Assembly (NCBI GenBank): GCA_019748055.1
Contig: JAIEQC010000047.1
Span: 1 to 57,740 of the forward strand
Direction of reading: 5' to 3'
DNA length: 57,740 bases
Source of the DNA: Caulobacteraceae bacterium
GTDB lineage: Bacteria > Pseudomonadota > Alphaproteobacteria > Caulobacterales > Caulobacteraceae
The notes under the pieces were generated by a model. The model made no database searches and was not told the DNA's origin. It worked only from the letters and a program-made list of their open reading frames with translations. Below, piece after piece: positions 27,641-36,299 of the stretch. How positions within the stretch are numbered: the first letter of the stretch is position 1; every line of letters starts with the position of its first letter. The position numbers were made by a program, and so were the translations under genes.

Positions 27641-28171
27641 TTACGCCTCGAGCAGGACGAGGGGTTCGCCGAACTCGACGGGCTGGGCGTCGCCGACCAG
27701 GACCTCAACGACCTTGCCGTCGCGGGGCGCCTGGATCGGGTTCATCGTCTTCATGGCCTCGACGATCAGCAGGGTCTGGCCCTTCTTCACGACGTCGCCG
27801 GGCTGGACGAAAGCCGCGGCCTCGGGCGAGGGCTTCAGATAGGCGGTGCCGACCATCGGCGACTTCACCTCTTCGCCAGACCGGGCGACGATGGTGGCCG
27901 GATCACTGGGCATGGCGGCCGGGGCGGCGGCGGCGGGCGCGGCAGACGGGGCCGGGGCGGCCATCGGAGTGGGCGCGGCGGCATAGGCCACCGGCGCGGC
28001 CGTCATCGTGATCTCGCGCGCGACGCGGATGCGCAGGTCGCCGCGCTCGACCTCGATCTCGGTCAGCTCGGTGTCCTTCAGGATGTCGGCGAGGGAGCGC
28101 ACCAGACCGGCGTCGATCTGATCGGATTTCGACGTTGCCGGCTTGGCGGCGGGGGACTTGCTGACGGCCAT
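27641..28171 (-). CDS. accB: Biotin carboxyl carrier protein of acetyl-CoA carboxylase
   Basis: A 176-residue BCCP. The N-terminal dimer part (about 18-55) is followed by a flexible Ala/Pro-rich linker (about 58-92) and the lipoyl/biotinyl domain (about 100-176). The biotin attachment Lys141 is in VEAMKTMNPIQAP, the EAMK motif, and the thumb region is near SPEAAAFVQPGD. It is immediately upstream of accC and 33 nt downstream of aroQ. Confidence 0.98.
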   Translation of the reverse strand: MAVSKSPAAKPATSKSDQIDAGLVRSLADILKDTELTEIEVERGDLRIRVAREITMTAAPVAYAAAPTPMAAPAPSAAPAAAAPAAMPSDPATIVARSGEEVKSPMVGTAYLKPSPEAAAFVQPGDVVKKGQTLLIVEAMKTMNPIQAPRDGKVVEVLVGDAQPVEFGEPLVLLEA

Positions 28172-28204
28172 TTGGGACCTCTGTTCCTCTTCGTGCGAAC
28201 GGGC

Positions 28205-28657
28205 TTACGCCAGCCCGCGTTCCTGTGCCAGTTCGACAGCCGCCCGGACCGCCAGTTCATAGCTTCGCGCACCGTGACCCGCGACCGTCTTCGCCGCCGC
28301 CAGGGCGACGTAGGAGTGATGGCGGAACGCCTCGCGCGTCGCCGGATCCGACAGGTGGCACTCCACCACCGGAATGCTCAGCGTCTTCAGCGCGTCCAGC
28401 AGGGCGACGGACGTGTGGGTGTAAGCCGCCGGGTTGATCACCAGCGCCTGCGCGCTCGTCCTTGCTTCCTGTACCCAGTCGATCAGCACGCCCTCGTGAT
28501 TGGTCTGGCGGAAATCGACCCGCCAGCCCGGTGCCGCGTGCTCGCAGAGGCCGCGTACGTCCTCCAGCGTTTCGCGCCCATAGATTTCCGGCTCGCGATC
28601 CCCCAGCAGGTTGAGGTTCGGGCCGTTCAGGACGAAAAGGACGGGGGTTTCGGGCAT
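28205..28657 (-). CDS. aroQ: Type II 3-dehydroquinate dehydratase
   Basis: A 150-residue enzyme of the shikimate pathway, a dodecamer in the family. Motifs: [19 protein letters not shown] with the catalytic Tyr, [28 protein letters not shown] with a substrate-contacting His, and [18 protein letters not shown] (usually HLSNxxxREPFRHHS; the DPAT variation is minor). The start at 28657 fits the family; an in-frame extension upstream is unconserved. It heads the run into accB-accC-aat and is divergent from thiS. Confidence 0.96.
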   Translation of the reverse strand: MPETPVLFVLNGPNLNLLGDREPEIYGRETLEDVRGLCEHAAPGWRVDFRQTNHEGVLIDWVQEARTSAQALVINPAAYTHTSVALLDALKTLSIPVVECHLSDPATREAFRHHSYVALAAAKTVAGHGARSYELAVRAAVELAQERGLA

Positions 28658-28748
28658 GCGCTCGAGATGGGCGGCCTTCGGGCCGGAATCGGACGGGCCT
28701 TTTAGCCGAGGCTTCGCCGTCGTCCAACACGGAGATTGACCCCGCGTC

Positions 28749-28946
28749 ATGCGCATTCAGCTGAACGGCGAGGACCGCGACGTCGCGGCGACCACGATCT
28801 TGGCCCTCGTGGAAGAACTGGGCCTCGACGTTCGTAAGGTCGCCGTCGAGCGCAACCTGGAGATCGTGCCGCGCTCGCTGCATGCCGCGACGCCGGTGGC
28901 CGAGGGAGACCGCATCGAGGTTGTGCAGTTCGTAGGGGGCGGCTAA
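28749..28946 (+). CDS. thiS: Sulfur carrier protein ThiS
   Basis: A 65-residue ubiquitin-like protein beginning [12 protein letters not shown] and ending FVGGG, so the C-terminal Gly-Gly that is adenylated and converted to thiocarboxylate is present. It delivers sulfur for the thiazole ring of thiamin. The gene is 9 nt upstream of thiG. The 91-nt space upstream shows no recognisable TPP riboswitch. Confidence 0.95.
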   Translation: MRIQLNGEDRDVAATTILALVEELGLDVRKVAVERNLEIVPRSLHAATPVAEGDRIEVVQFVGGG

Positions 28947-28955
28947 ACCCCGCCC

Positions 28956-29735
28956 ATGACATCTTCGCCCGACACTTGGACCGTCGCCGGTCGCACCTTT
29001 TCGTCCCGCCTGATCGTGGGCACCGGCAAATACGCCAGCTATGAGCAGAACGCCGCCGCAGCCGAGGCTGCTGGCGCGGAGATCGTCACCGTGGCGGTGC
29101 GGCGGGTCAACCTGACAGACACCAGCCAGCCCATGCTGGTGGACCATGTGAAGCCCGACCGCTTCACCTTCCTGCCCAACACCGCAGGCTGCTTCACGGG
29201 CGAGGACGCGGTGCGGACGCTGCGGCTGGCGCGCGAAGCCGGGGGCTGGGACCTGGTCAAGCTGGAGGTGCTCAGCGACACCGCCCACCTCTATCCCGAC
29301 ATGATCGAGACGCTGCGGGCGCTGGACCTGCTGATCAAGGACGGGTTCCAGGTCATGGTCTACTGCACCGACGACGTGGTCATGGCCAAACGTCTGGAAG
29401 ACGCCGGCGCCGCCGCCGTCATGCCGGCCGCCGCGCCCATCGGCTCGGGCCTCGGCATCCAGAACCGCGTCAACATCGGCCTGATCGTGGAGCAGGCGAA
29501 GGTGCCGGTTCTCGTGGATGCGGGCGTCGGCACGCCTTCGGACGCGACGCTCGCGATGGAGCTGGGCTGCGACGCCGTGCTGATGAACACCGCCATCGCC
29601 GGCGCGAAGGATCCGATCCTGATGGCCGAGGCCATGAAGCACGCGGTGATCGCCGGGCGTCAGGGGTGGCTGGCGGGTCGGATGCCCCGGCGCATGTACG
29701 CCAGCCCCAGCTCGCCGCTGTCGGGCCTGATCTGA
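28956..29735 (+). CDS. thiG: Thiazole synthase ThiG
   Basis: A 259-residue TIM-barrel enzyme that builds the thiamin thiazole from DXP, dehydroglycine and ThiS thiocarboxylate. Family sequence: [18 protein letters not shown] at the N-terminus, the Schiff-base Lys in [10 protein letters not shown] near 105, [16 protein letters not shown] near 155, [32 protein letters not shown], and a C-terminal [17 protein letters not shown]. It is co-transcribed with thiS; no other thi gene is in view. Its end is 3 nt from the convergent DsbA-like gene. Confidence 0.97.
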   Translation: MTSSPDTWTVAGRTFSSRLIVGTGKYASYEQNAAAAEAAGAEIVTVAVRRVNLTDTSQPMLVDHVKPDRFTFLPNTAGCFTGEDAVRTLRLAREAGGWDLVKLEVLSDTAHLYPDMIETLRALDLLIKDGFQVMVYCTDDVVMAKRLEDAGAAAVMPAAAPIGSGLGIQNRVNIGLIVEQAKVPVLVDAGVGTPSDATLAMELGCDAVLMNTAIAGAKDPILMAEAMKHAVIAGRQGWLAGRMPRRMYASPSSPLSGLI

Positions 29736-29738
29736 GGT

Positions 29739-30527
29739 CTATTTCGCCGCCTGGATCGCGCGGCCCAGCGCCTCGGGGTCGTTGCTGGCCATGGCGCGGC
29801 CGTTGACGAAGAAGGTCGGGGTGGCGTCCAGGCCCATCTGGCTGGCGCCGATCTGGACGTCGGCCAGCACCTGCGCCACCGGCGCCGCCTGCAGGGCCTC
29901 GCGGTTCGCGCCGATGGTGACGCCGTTCTCCGCCAGGATGCGGTCCACCGCCTCGATGGTCAGCGACCGCTCGGCCATCAGGGCCTGATGCACCGGCAGA
30001 TACTTCCCCTGCGCATGGGCCACGAGGGCGGCGCGCGCTGCGTACTGCGACGTGATCTCGCCCTCGCGGTCCAGAATCGGCCACTCGCGGAAGACGAAGC
30101 GGACGTCCGGGTTTGCCTGCATCAGCGCGACGTAGCCGGGCGCTGCGACCTTGCAGTAGGGGCAGCGGTAATCGAAGTACTCGACCACGGTCACCTTGGC
30201 GTCCGCCGGACCGAAGGCGGGCTCGTTGGGACCCGGCTGCAGCAGCGTCGGATTGGCCTGCACCGCCTCGGTCAGCTGGTTCACCCGGTCGGCGTTGGCC
30301 TTGACGTCGCGGGCGCGCACCACCTCATCCAGCACGTCGGGATTGGCCAGCAGATAGGCCCGAACGCGCGCGCCGAAGTCGCCGCCGCCGCTCACCTGCG
30401 GCCAGACAGCGACGCCCAGCGCCAGAACCGCCACGGCGAGGGCCACGGCCGTGGCGCGCGGGTCGCCGAAGCGGGCGAAGGGGTCGCGGGGCGTCGCGGG
30501 CGCCTCGGGCTTGGCGTCGTCGGTCAT
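29739..30527 (-). CDS. DsbA/DsbG-like thioredoxin-fold protein, membrane-anchored
   Basis: A 262-residue protein with one N-terminal transmembrane helix (about 25-46) after a short cytoplasmic head, then a periplasmic thioredoxin-fold domain (about 95-262). The active site is FDYRCPYCKVAAPGY with Cys122-X2-Cys125, and the cis-Pro loop is LDATPTFFVNG. It resembles the 27-kDa outer membrane/DsbA family in alphaproteobacteria and probably exchanges periplasmic disulfides. It lies 16 nt downstream of the M48 protease gene and is probably co-transcribed with it, fitting a role in envelope protein quality control. Confidence 0.93.
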   Translation of the reverse strand: MTDDAKPEAPATPRDPFARFGDPRATAVALAVAVLALGVAVWPQVSGGGDFGARVRAYLLANPDVLDEVVRARDVKANADRVNQLTEAVQANPTLLQPGPNEPAFGPADAKVTVVEYFDYRCPYCKVAAPGYVALMQANPDVRFVFREWPILDREGEITSQYAARAALVAHAQGKYLPVHQALMAERSLTIEAVDRILAENGVTIGANREALQAAPVAQVLADVQIGASQMGLDATPTFFVNGRAMASNDPEALGRAIQAAK

Positions 30528-30543
30528 GCGGGTCCGTTTGGGC

Positions 30544-31950
30544 TCAGGTCGTGGGCGGGATCACGCCGGGGCGGCGTCGCGCTGTTTCTTCGTCCAGAAG
30601 GCGCAGGTCCTCGGTCGTCGCGCCCGAGGCCAGGATGATGTCCATCGCGCGCCGCCATTCGATCGAGCCGGGTTCTAGCATGTCCCGGGCGCGCAGTGCG
30701 AACTGCACCGCCTGATCCTCTTGCCCGAGAGCCGCGTGAAGTTCGGCCGACGCCAGGCGAGCCTCTCCCTCCTTGCCCTGACGCGCATAGGCCTGACCAA
30801 GCAGGCGCCAGGCCAAGGTGTTCTCCGGCTCCAGCGTGACCGCACGCTTTAGATGCCCGACCGCGTCCTCGACGGCGGCCGTCCGTCCGGATTCGAGCAG
30901 GGCGTGGGCGAGATTGACGTGCAGAAGGGGGGCGTCCGGAAGCAGTTCCACCGACTTGAGGTGCGCGTCCACGGCCTCGGCGGCGCGCCCTTCCTCGAAC
31001 AGGATCTGGCCGCGCAGCTCCCAAAGGAAGGGGTTCTCGGGCTGCTCAGCCAGCAACTCGTCGACCGCCGCCAAGGCGACTTCGGTCTCACCCGCACGAT
31101 AGCGGGCGATCGCGCGGGCATATCGGGCCGGATAGGTCGTGTCGGTGGCGGGATAGCGCCGCAGGGTTTGCGTCGGCGGCTCCATGAAGGCGTGAATCTT
31201 GGCGATGACCAGAGCGTGCTCCGCCAACTGAACGGGCGTGTCGACGACGTCGTAGTGCTCGCCCTCCATGACGATGGGACGAAGCTGCTCGATCCGCTGT
31301 GAAGAGAGCGGGTGGCTGCGGAAATAAGGAAAGCGCCGGGCTTCGGAAAAGACTTCCTGCGACCGGAAATTCTCGAAGAAGGCCAGCAGGCCGCGGCCTG
31401 AGATGCCTGCGCGCTCCAAGGCCCTCGCGGCGGTGATGTCGGCCTCGCCCTCCTGCCCCTGGACGTACCGCAAGGCGGAGAGGGTGCCGAAGTACTGGCT
31501 GTTTCCGAGGAGCACCGCCGCTGCATCCGGCGCACCGGCCAGCGCAGCCAGAGCTCCCAGCGCCATGGTCATGAGGAACGGCTGCATACCGGCCTCTTGG
31601 GCCCCGTCACGCAGAGTGTGGCGGTTCTTGATGTGACCCGCCTCATGGGCGATCACCCCAAGAAGTTCGTTCGGGTTGCGGGTCCGCATGATCAGGCCGG
31701 TGTTCAGGCCCATGATCCTGCCGCGGGTCGCGAAGGCGTTCAGGTCCTGATCGTTCACCAGCAGGACGGTGATCTCATCCGGCTCCAGCCCCATGGCCAC
31801 GAAGACCGGCTCGGACCAGTCGTGGATTATCCCTTCGATCTCCGTGTCGCGGATCAGGCTCTGCGCCGAGGCGGCGTGCGGAAATGCGACGATCGCCGCG
31901 GCGCCGACGACGGCGGCGATCCGGGTCGCGGTGCGGGACAGCCAGCTCAT
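30544..31950 (-). CDS. Periplasmic M48-family metalloprotease with TPR repeats (BepA-like)
   Basis: A 468-residue protein with a signal peptide (cleavage near residue 30, HAASAQ). The zinc-binding HEAGH is at residues 102-106 and the third ligand is probably the Glu in QEGEADITAARAL. The C-terminal half (about 270-430) is tetratricopeptide-like repeats (PENPFLWELRGQILFEEGR, ENTLAWRLLGQAYARQGKE). This matches BepA/YfgC-type proteases that assist or degrade outer membrane beta-barrel proteins. It is followed by the DsbA-like gene on the same strand. Confidence 0.94.
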   Translation of the reverse strand: MSWLSRTATRIAAVVGAAAIVAFPHAASAQSLIRDTEIEGIIHDWSEPVFVAMGLEPDEITVLLVNDQDLNAFATRGRIMGLNTGLIMRTRNPNELLGVIAHEAGHIKNRHTLRDGAQEAGMQPFLMTMALGALAALAGAPDAAAVLLGNSQYFGTLSALRYVQGQEGEADITAARALERAGISGRGLLAFFENFRSQEVFSEARRFPYFRSHPLSSQRIEQLRPIVMEGEHYDVVDTPVQLAEHALVIAKIHAFMEPPTQTLRRYPATDTTYPARYARAIARYRAGETEVALAAVDELLAEQPENPFLWELRGQILFEEGRAAEAVDAHLKSVELLPDAPLLHVNLAHALLESGRTAAVEDAVGHLKRAVTLEPENTLAWRLLGQAYARQGKEGEARLASAELHAALGQEDQAVQFALRARDMLEPGSIEWRRAMDIILASGATTEDLRLLDEETARRRPGVIPPTT

Positions 31951-32067
31951 GTGACGCTCACTCCTGCCGATCCCCCGTGTTCACCCTAGGCGCTGACGGC
32001 CGCAGGGGAAACCGCCGCGGCGCGTTCCGTCCTGCGTCCGAAAGCATCATGGCCGCCTGATGGCGCC

Positions 32068-34593
32068 CTACAGCCGCCACCAACCGCGCTTGGGCTTGGG
32101 CGGCGGGGCGGTGATCTGCGCCGGATCGTCCTCCGTCGAGTGCAACGGGGCGCGGGCGCGGTCGGCCTTGGGTTCAGGCTCGGCGGCGACGGGTTCGGGC
32201 TCAGGTTCAGGTACCGCCGTCGGCTCGGGCTCGACCGACTCGACGACTTCCGGCTCCGCCACATCGGGCTCGATCTCGTCCGGCGTCGCGTCGAAAGCGG
32301 GAGCCTCCGGCGAAGGAACGACCTCGGCGGTCCCGGCGTCGGCTGGGCCGTCCGTGGCGCTCACCTTGCGGCGAACGCGGCGACGCTTGGGCTCGACGGG
32401 GATGGAGGCGGGCGCCTCGACGTCAGTGGCGGTGTCCTGCTCGGCGGATGCCTCGTCGGCGGCGTCTGTCGTCTCCGGCGACGTCACGACGGCATCCCCG
32501 CGCTCGCCGCGACCCCGGCCGCGACGGCGCCGACGGCGACCGCCGCGTTCGCCTTCGCCGCGTTGTTCTTCGGAGCGCGCTTCGTCCGTCAGGCGCGGTT
32601 CATTTTCTGCATGGGGAGCGGCGTCGGCGAGAGCCGCTTGCGGCTGAAGCGGGTCGAACCAGACGAACGGATCCTGCAGCGACGGCGTGCGGCCGCGCAC
32701 CCAGACGAAGCCGTCGGCTTCGCCGACCTCCTCACGCGCCCGGCGGCCGCCGCGACGGCCCCGGCGGCGTCGCCGTCCGCCGTCGCCGTCGTCCTCGGCG
32801 TCGCTCCGACGGGGAGGACGCGCCTCGCGACGCGGCTCGCCGTCATCGGCGTCGTGCTCGTCTTCGTCGTCGGACGCGCCGTCGTCGAGGTCCTCGATCG
32901 TCTCGTCTTCGTCCTCGGCCTCGTCGTAGACGAAGTCGTCGGCCAGATCGGCGGGGTCGAAGTCGGAGACCGGAGCGACGAAGTCCTCGTTGGTCTCTAT
33001 GCGGTCCACTGCGCTCTCGGCCTGGCCCAGGCGGTCGTCGACCATGACCACCAGCGTCACGCCGCGCTGTTCCTGCAGCCGGTCCAGGTGACCGCGCTTG
33101 AAGTTCAGGATGTAGAGGGCCGTCGCCGTCGGCACGCGCAGATGCACGACGCCCGCGCCGTTCTTGCCCACCTCGATGTCGACCGCGCGCAGCGCCATCA
33201 GCGCCGCGCTCTCGGCCGAGCGCACGCGCCCGGCGCCGTGGCAGTGGGGGCAGGCCTCGGTGGCGCCCTCGATCACGCCCAGGCGGCGGCGCTGGCGGCT
33301 GATCTCCATGAGGCCGAAGCCGGAGATCTTGCCCATCTGGATGCGGGCCCGATCCTGGGCCAGCGCGTCCTTGAGGCATTTCTCGACGGCCCGGTTGTTC
33401 TTCGACTCCTCCATGTCGATGAAGTCGATGACGATCAGGCCGGCTAGGTCGCGCAGACGCAGCTGGCGCGCGGCCTCGGCGGCCGCCTCCATGTTCGTCT
33501 TGAACGCCGTCTGCTCGACGTTCCGCTCCTTGGTGGCGCGGCCGGAGTTGACGTCGATCGCGACCAAGGCCTCGGTCTGGTTGATGACCAGATAGCCGCC
33601 TGACTTCAGGTTCACGACGGGCTGGTGGATCTGGTGCAGCACCTCCTCGATGCCGTTGGCCGCGAACAGCGGCTTGGACCCGCGGTACAGATGCACCTTC
33701 TTGGCCTGGCTGGGCATCAGCACGCGCATGAAGTCGCGCGCTTCTTTCCAACCCTCGACGCCCTCGACCTGTATGCCGTCGAAGTCCTTGTCGAACATGT
33801 CCCGCACGGCGCGGCGGACCAGGTTCTCCTCTTCGTGGATCATCGCCGGGGCGTTCGAGCGCAGGGTCGTCTCCCGGATCGTCTCCCACAGCCGCAGCAG
33901 GTATTCGTAGTCGCGCTTGATCTCCGCCTTGGTGCGCTTGGCGCCGGCGGTGCGGATGATCAGGCCCATGCCGCGCGGCACGTCCAGCGAGGCGGCGGCG
34001 GCCTTCAGGCGCTTGCGGTCGGCGGCATTGGTGATCTTGCGCGAAATGCCGCCGCCCTTGCCGGTGTTGGGCATCAGGACGCAGTAGCGACCGGCCAGCG
34101 ACAGCCAGGTCGTCAGGGCCGCGCCCTTGCCGCCGCGCTCGTCCTTGACGACCTGCACCAGCAGAATTTGGCGGCGCTTGATGACGTCCTGGATCTTGTA
34201 GCGGCGCATCAGCCGACGCTTCAGGCGTTCCTCGTCGGCCAGCTTGCCTTCGCCATCGCTCTCGTCGTCCGAGCTTTCGCGGCCCAGGTCGTCCTCGTGA
34301 TCCTCGTCCGTCGCGGCCTCGGCCATGATGGCTTCGCGGTCGGCGACCGGGATCTGGTAGTAGTCGGGGTGGATTTCGTTGAAGGCCAGGAAGCCGTGGC
34401 GGTTTCCGCCGTACTCGACGAACGCCGCCTGCAGGCTGGGTTCGACCCGGGTCACCTTGGCCAGGTAGATGTTCCCGCGCAGCTGGCGCCGCGCCTTGGA
34501 TTCAAAGTCGAATTCTTCGACCTGGCGGCCCTGGACGATGGCGACGCGGGTTTCTTCCGCGTGCGCCGCGTCGATCAACATGGTCTTTGACAT
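32068..34593 (-). CDS. rne: Ribonuclease E/G, degradosome scaffold
   Basis: An 841-residue RNase E. The S1 domain (about 36-170) is interrupted by an acidic insertion (about 92-120, rich in Asp, Glu and Ser) typical of alphaproteobacteria. Catalytic metal ligands are Asp347 (AIDVNSG) and Asp390 (VIDF); the Zn-link is Cys448-X2-Cys451 (ACPHCHG). The C-terminal third is disordered, acidic then Arg-rich (about 540-660), and the protein ends KPKRGWWRL, like the GWW tail that binds PNPase in Caulobacter. The ATG at 34593 is preferred over a TTG directly before it. The upstream leader is unusually long. Confidence 0.97.
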   Translation of the reverse strand: MSKTMLIDAAHAEETRVAIVQGRQVEEFDFESKARRQLRGNIYLAKVTRVEPSLQAAFVEYGGNRHGFLAFNEIHPDYYQIPVADREAIMAEAATDEDHEDDLGRESSDDESDGEGKLADEERLKRRLMRRYKIQDVIKRRQILLVQVVKDERGGKGAALTTWLSLAGRYCVLMPNTGKGGGISRKITNAADRKRLKAAAASLDVPRGMGLIIRTAGAKRTKAEIKRDYEYLLRLWETIRETTLRSNAPAMIHEEENLVRRAVRDMFDKDFDGIQVEGVEGWKEARDFMRVLMPSQAKKVHLYRGSKPLFAANGIEEVLHQIHQPVVNLKSGGYLVINQTEALVAIDVNSGRATKERNVEQTAFKTNMEAAAEAARQLRLRDLAGLIVIDFIDMEESKNNRAVEKCLKDALAQDRARIQMGKISGFGLMEISRQRRRLGVIEGATEACPHCHGAGRVRSAESAALMALRAVDIEVGKNGAGVVHLRVPTATALYILNFKRGHLDRLQEQRGVTLVVMVDDRLGQAESAVDRIETNEDFVAPVSDFDPADLADDFVYDEAEDEDETIEDLDDGASDDEDEHDADDGEPRREARPPRRSDAEDDGDGGRRRRRGRRGGRRAREEVGEADGFVWVRGRTPSLQDPFVWFDPLQPQAALADAAPHAENEPRLTDEARSEEQRGEGERGGRRRRRRGRGRGERGDAVVTSPETTDAADEASAEQDTATDVEAPASIPVEPKRRRVRRKVSATDGPADAGTAEVVPSPEAPAFDATPDEIEPDVAEPEVVESVEPEPTAVPEPEPEPVAAEPEPKADRARAPLHSTEDDPAQITAPPPKPKRGWWRL

Positions 34594-35030
34594 CAAAAGT
34601 CTCTCTCTGGCGCGCTCGGTCGTCCGCGCCGGGGCCTTGCCCGGTCGCCGCGACGGCTCGCCGAATGGAATGAGGGCCGCACGCAGGGGCCGACGCGCCG
34701 CGCAGTCCGGGGGACGGCGGGGTCTGGGTCCAGTCGGACCGCGGGTTGGCCAAGGCGTGCAAGCCCATGGGTCAGGTTCATCCGGGGGATCGGCCGTCCA
34801 GCGACGTCCGCCCCCTTGATCGGGCGGCGGAGGGCCGGCCCGGATGGCGTCAGGGGCGCCGCGGGGAGGGCGCGCCGGTCAGGAAGGTTCCCTCGGCGCG
34901 ATCAGACGCGGACGGTCGAACATAGGGCCGCCTGTCGGGAATTGAAAGCGGGCCGCAGCTTAACGGAATCCACAGGACGATGCGGCATCCTCCGCCCCGA
35001 TCTTCGTGACCCGAGTTCAAGACCGGCAGA
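34594..35030. promoter_or_regulatory. 437-nt divergent spacer between rne and amiC, probable long rne leader
   Basis: There is no convincing gene here. The sequence next to rne is very GC-rich with many short inverted repeats (for example around 34796-34850), and becomes less GC-rich near 34910-34985. On the minus strand a weak TTTCAA-N17-TATGTT pair lies near 34920-34950, which would give an rne leader of about 310 nt. By analogy with the E. coli rne 5' UTR this could carry feedback regulation by RNase E; this is inference. Confidence 0.35.
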
Positions 35031-36242
35031 ATGCGCGCTCTTCCGACCTTTTCCGTCCAGACCTGGACCGTCCGCGACTGGGCCCTGACGGCGCTGGCGT
35101 TCGTGGTCGTGTGCGTGGCCGGGCTGACGGCCGGGCGCGGTCTGGCGGAATGGGGCGGCGACGTCCTGCGGCTGCGGCTGGGCGGCGACGCCGAGGCCAC
35201 GCGCGTGGTCGTCGATCTGGACGGGCCGGTCGACGGCGCCGTGGTCGAGGACGGCGGTCAGGGCCGGGTCGTGCTGAGCCTGCGCGGGGCCCGCGCCCGC
35301 GCGGCCCTGGAAGGCGAAGGGCGGGGGCTGGTCCGTCGCTGGCGCGTCACGTCCCAGGCCGGCGGGTCGCGCGTCGAGCTGAATCTCGCGGCGGGGGCGC
35401 GGATCGAGCGCCGCTTCCTGCTGCCGCCCGGAGACGGGGTCGCGCATCACCGTTACGTCGTCGATCTGGCCGCCAACGGCCGTCCCGCCGCCACGCCCGC
35501 GCCGGAACGCCGGGCGCCGGCTCGCCGTGAGAAGCCGTTGATCGTGATCGACGCCGGCCACGGAGGTCGCGACCCGGGGGCCCAAGGCCACGACGCGCAG
35601 GAAAGCGAGCTGGCCCTAGCCGCCGCAGTCGCCCTGAAGGCCGAGCTGGAGCGCACCGGCCGATACCGCGTGATGATGACCCGCGACCGCGACGTCTACG
35701 TGCCGTTGCAGCGCCGCGTGGAGATCGCGCGCGCCGCCGGGGCCGACCTGTTCATCTCCCTGCACCTTGATTCGTCCGCCGATCCGGCCACGCGGGGCGC
35801 CAGCGTCTACACCCTGTCGGAACAGGGCGCGGGCCGGGCGATCCGCGAGTTCACCGGCCGCGACGACTGGACCCGCCAGCTGGACCTGCCCGGGCATGAT
35901 CCCGGCGTGGACCGCATCCTGCTCGACATCACCCAGCGCTCGACCCAGAATCAGTCGGCGAGGTTCGCCCGCGGCCTGCTGGGCGAGATCGAGGGAGCCG
36001 GCCATCCGCTGCTGCGCCGCAGCCACCGCGACGCCGGTCTGGCCGTGCTGCTGGCGCCGGACGTTCCGGCCGTCCTGCTGGAGATGGGCTTCATCACCAA
36101 CCCCGACGACGCCCGCGCCCTGGGCTCCGAAGCGGGCCGTCGCCGCGTCGTGCGCGCGGTGGTGCGCGGCATCGACGCCTTCTTCCTGGACGCGGCGCCG
36201 ACGCAATACGCCTCGACCCAGAACGGCGCGGGGCGCCCCTGA
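35031..36242 (+). CDS. amiC: N-acetylmuramoyl-L-alanine amidase (Amidase_3, AmiC-type)
   Basis: A 403-residue periplasmic amidase with one N-terminal membrane segment or signal (about 18-40), a beta-rich AMIN-like region (about 45-150, TRVVVDLDGPVDGAVV), and an Amidase_3 domain (about 175-390). Zinc ligands and catalytic residues lie in VIDAGHGGRDPGAQG, the Glu in QESELALA, LFISLHLDSSAD, and the catalytic Glu in VLLEMGFITNPDDA. It cleaves the stem peptide from MurNAc during cell separation. It is followed 57 nt later by PBP1A, pairing septal hydrolysis with synthesis. Confidence 0.95.
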   Translation: MRALPTFSVQTWTVRDWALTALAFVVVCVAGLTAGRGLAEWGGDVLRLRLGGDAEATRVVVDLDGPVDGAVVEDGGQGRVVLSLRGARARAALEGEGRGLVRRWRVTSQAGGSRVELNLAAGARIERRFLLPPGDGVAHHRYVVDLAANGRPAATPAPERRAPARREKPLIVIDAGHGGRDPGAQGHDAQESELALAAAVALKAELERTGRYRVMMTRDRDVYVPLQRRVEIARAAGADLFISLHLDSSADPATRGASVYTLSEQGAGRAIREFTGRDDWTRQLDLPGHDPGVDRILLDITQRSTQNQSARFARGLLGEIEGAGHPLLRRSHRDAGLAVLLAPDVPAVLLEMGFITNPDDARALGSEAGRRRVVRAVVRGIDAFFLDAAPTQYASTQNGAGRP

Positions 36243-36299
36243 CCCTTTCCGACCGCTCCGACGCGGGCTAAACCGTCCCGTCGAAAGTCGGAGTCCAAG

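Noticed and set aside
28658..28748. TPP riboswitch before thiS
   Set aside because: The 91-nt spacer lacks the conserved CUGAGA and downstream core elements of the THI box.
32500..32950. Long plus-strand open frames opposite the rne C-terminal region
   Set aside because: They are shadows of the low-complexity, high-GC Arg/Asp/Glu-rich scaffold region of RNase E.
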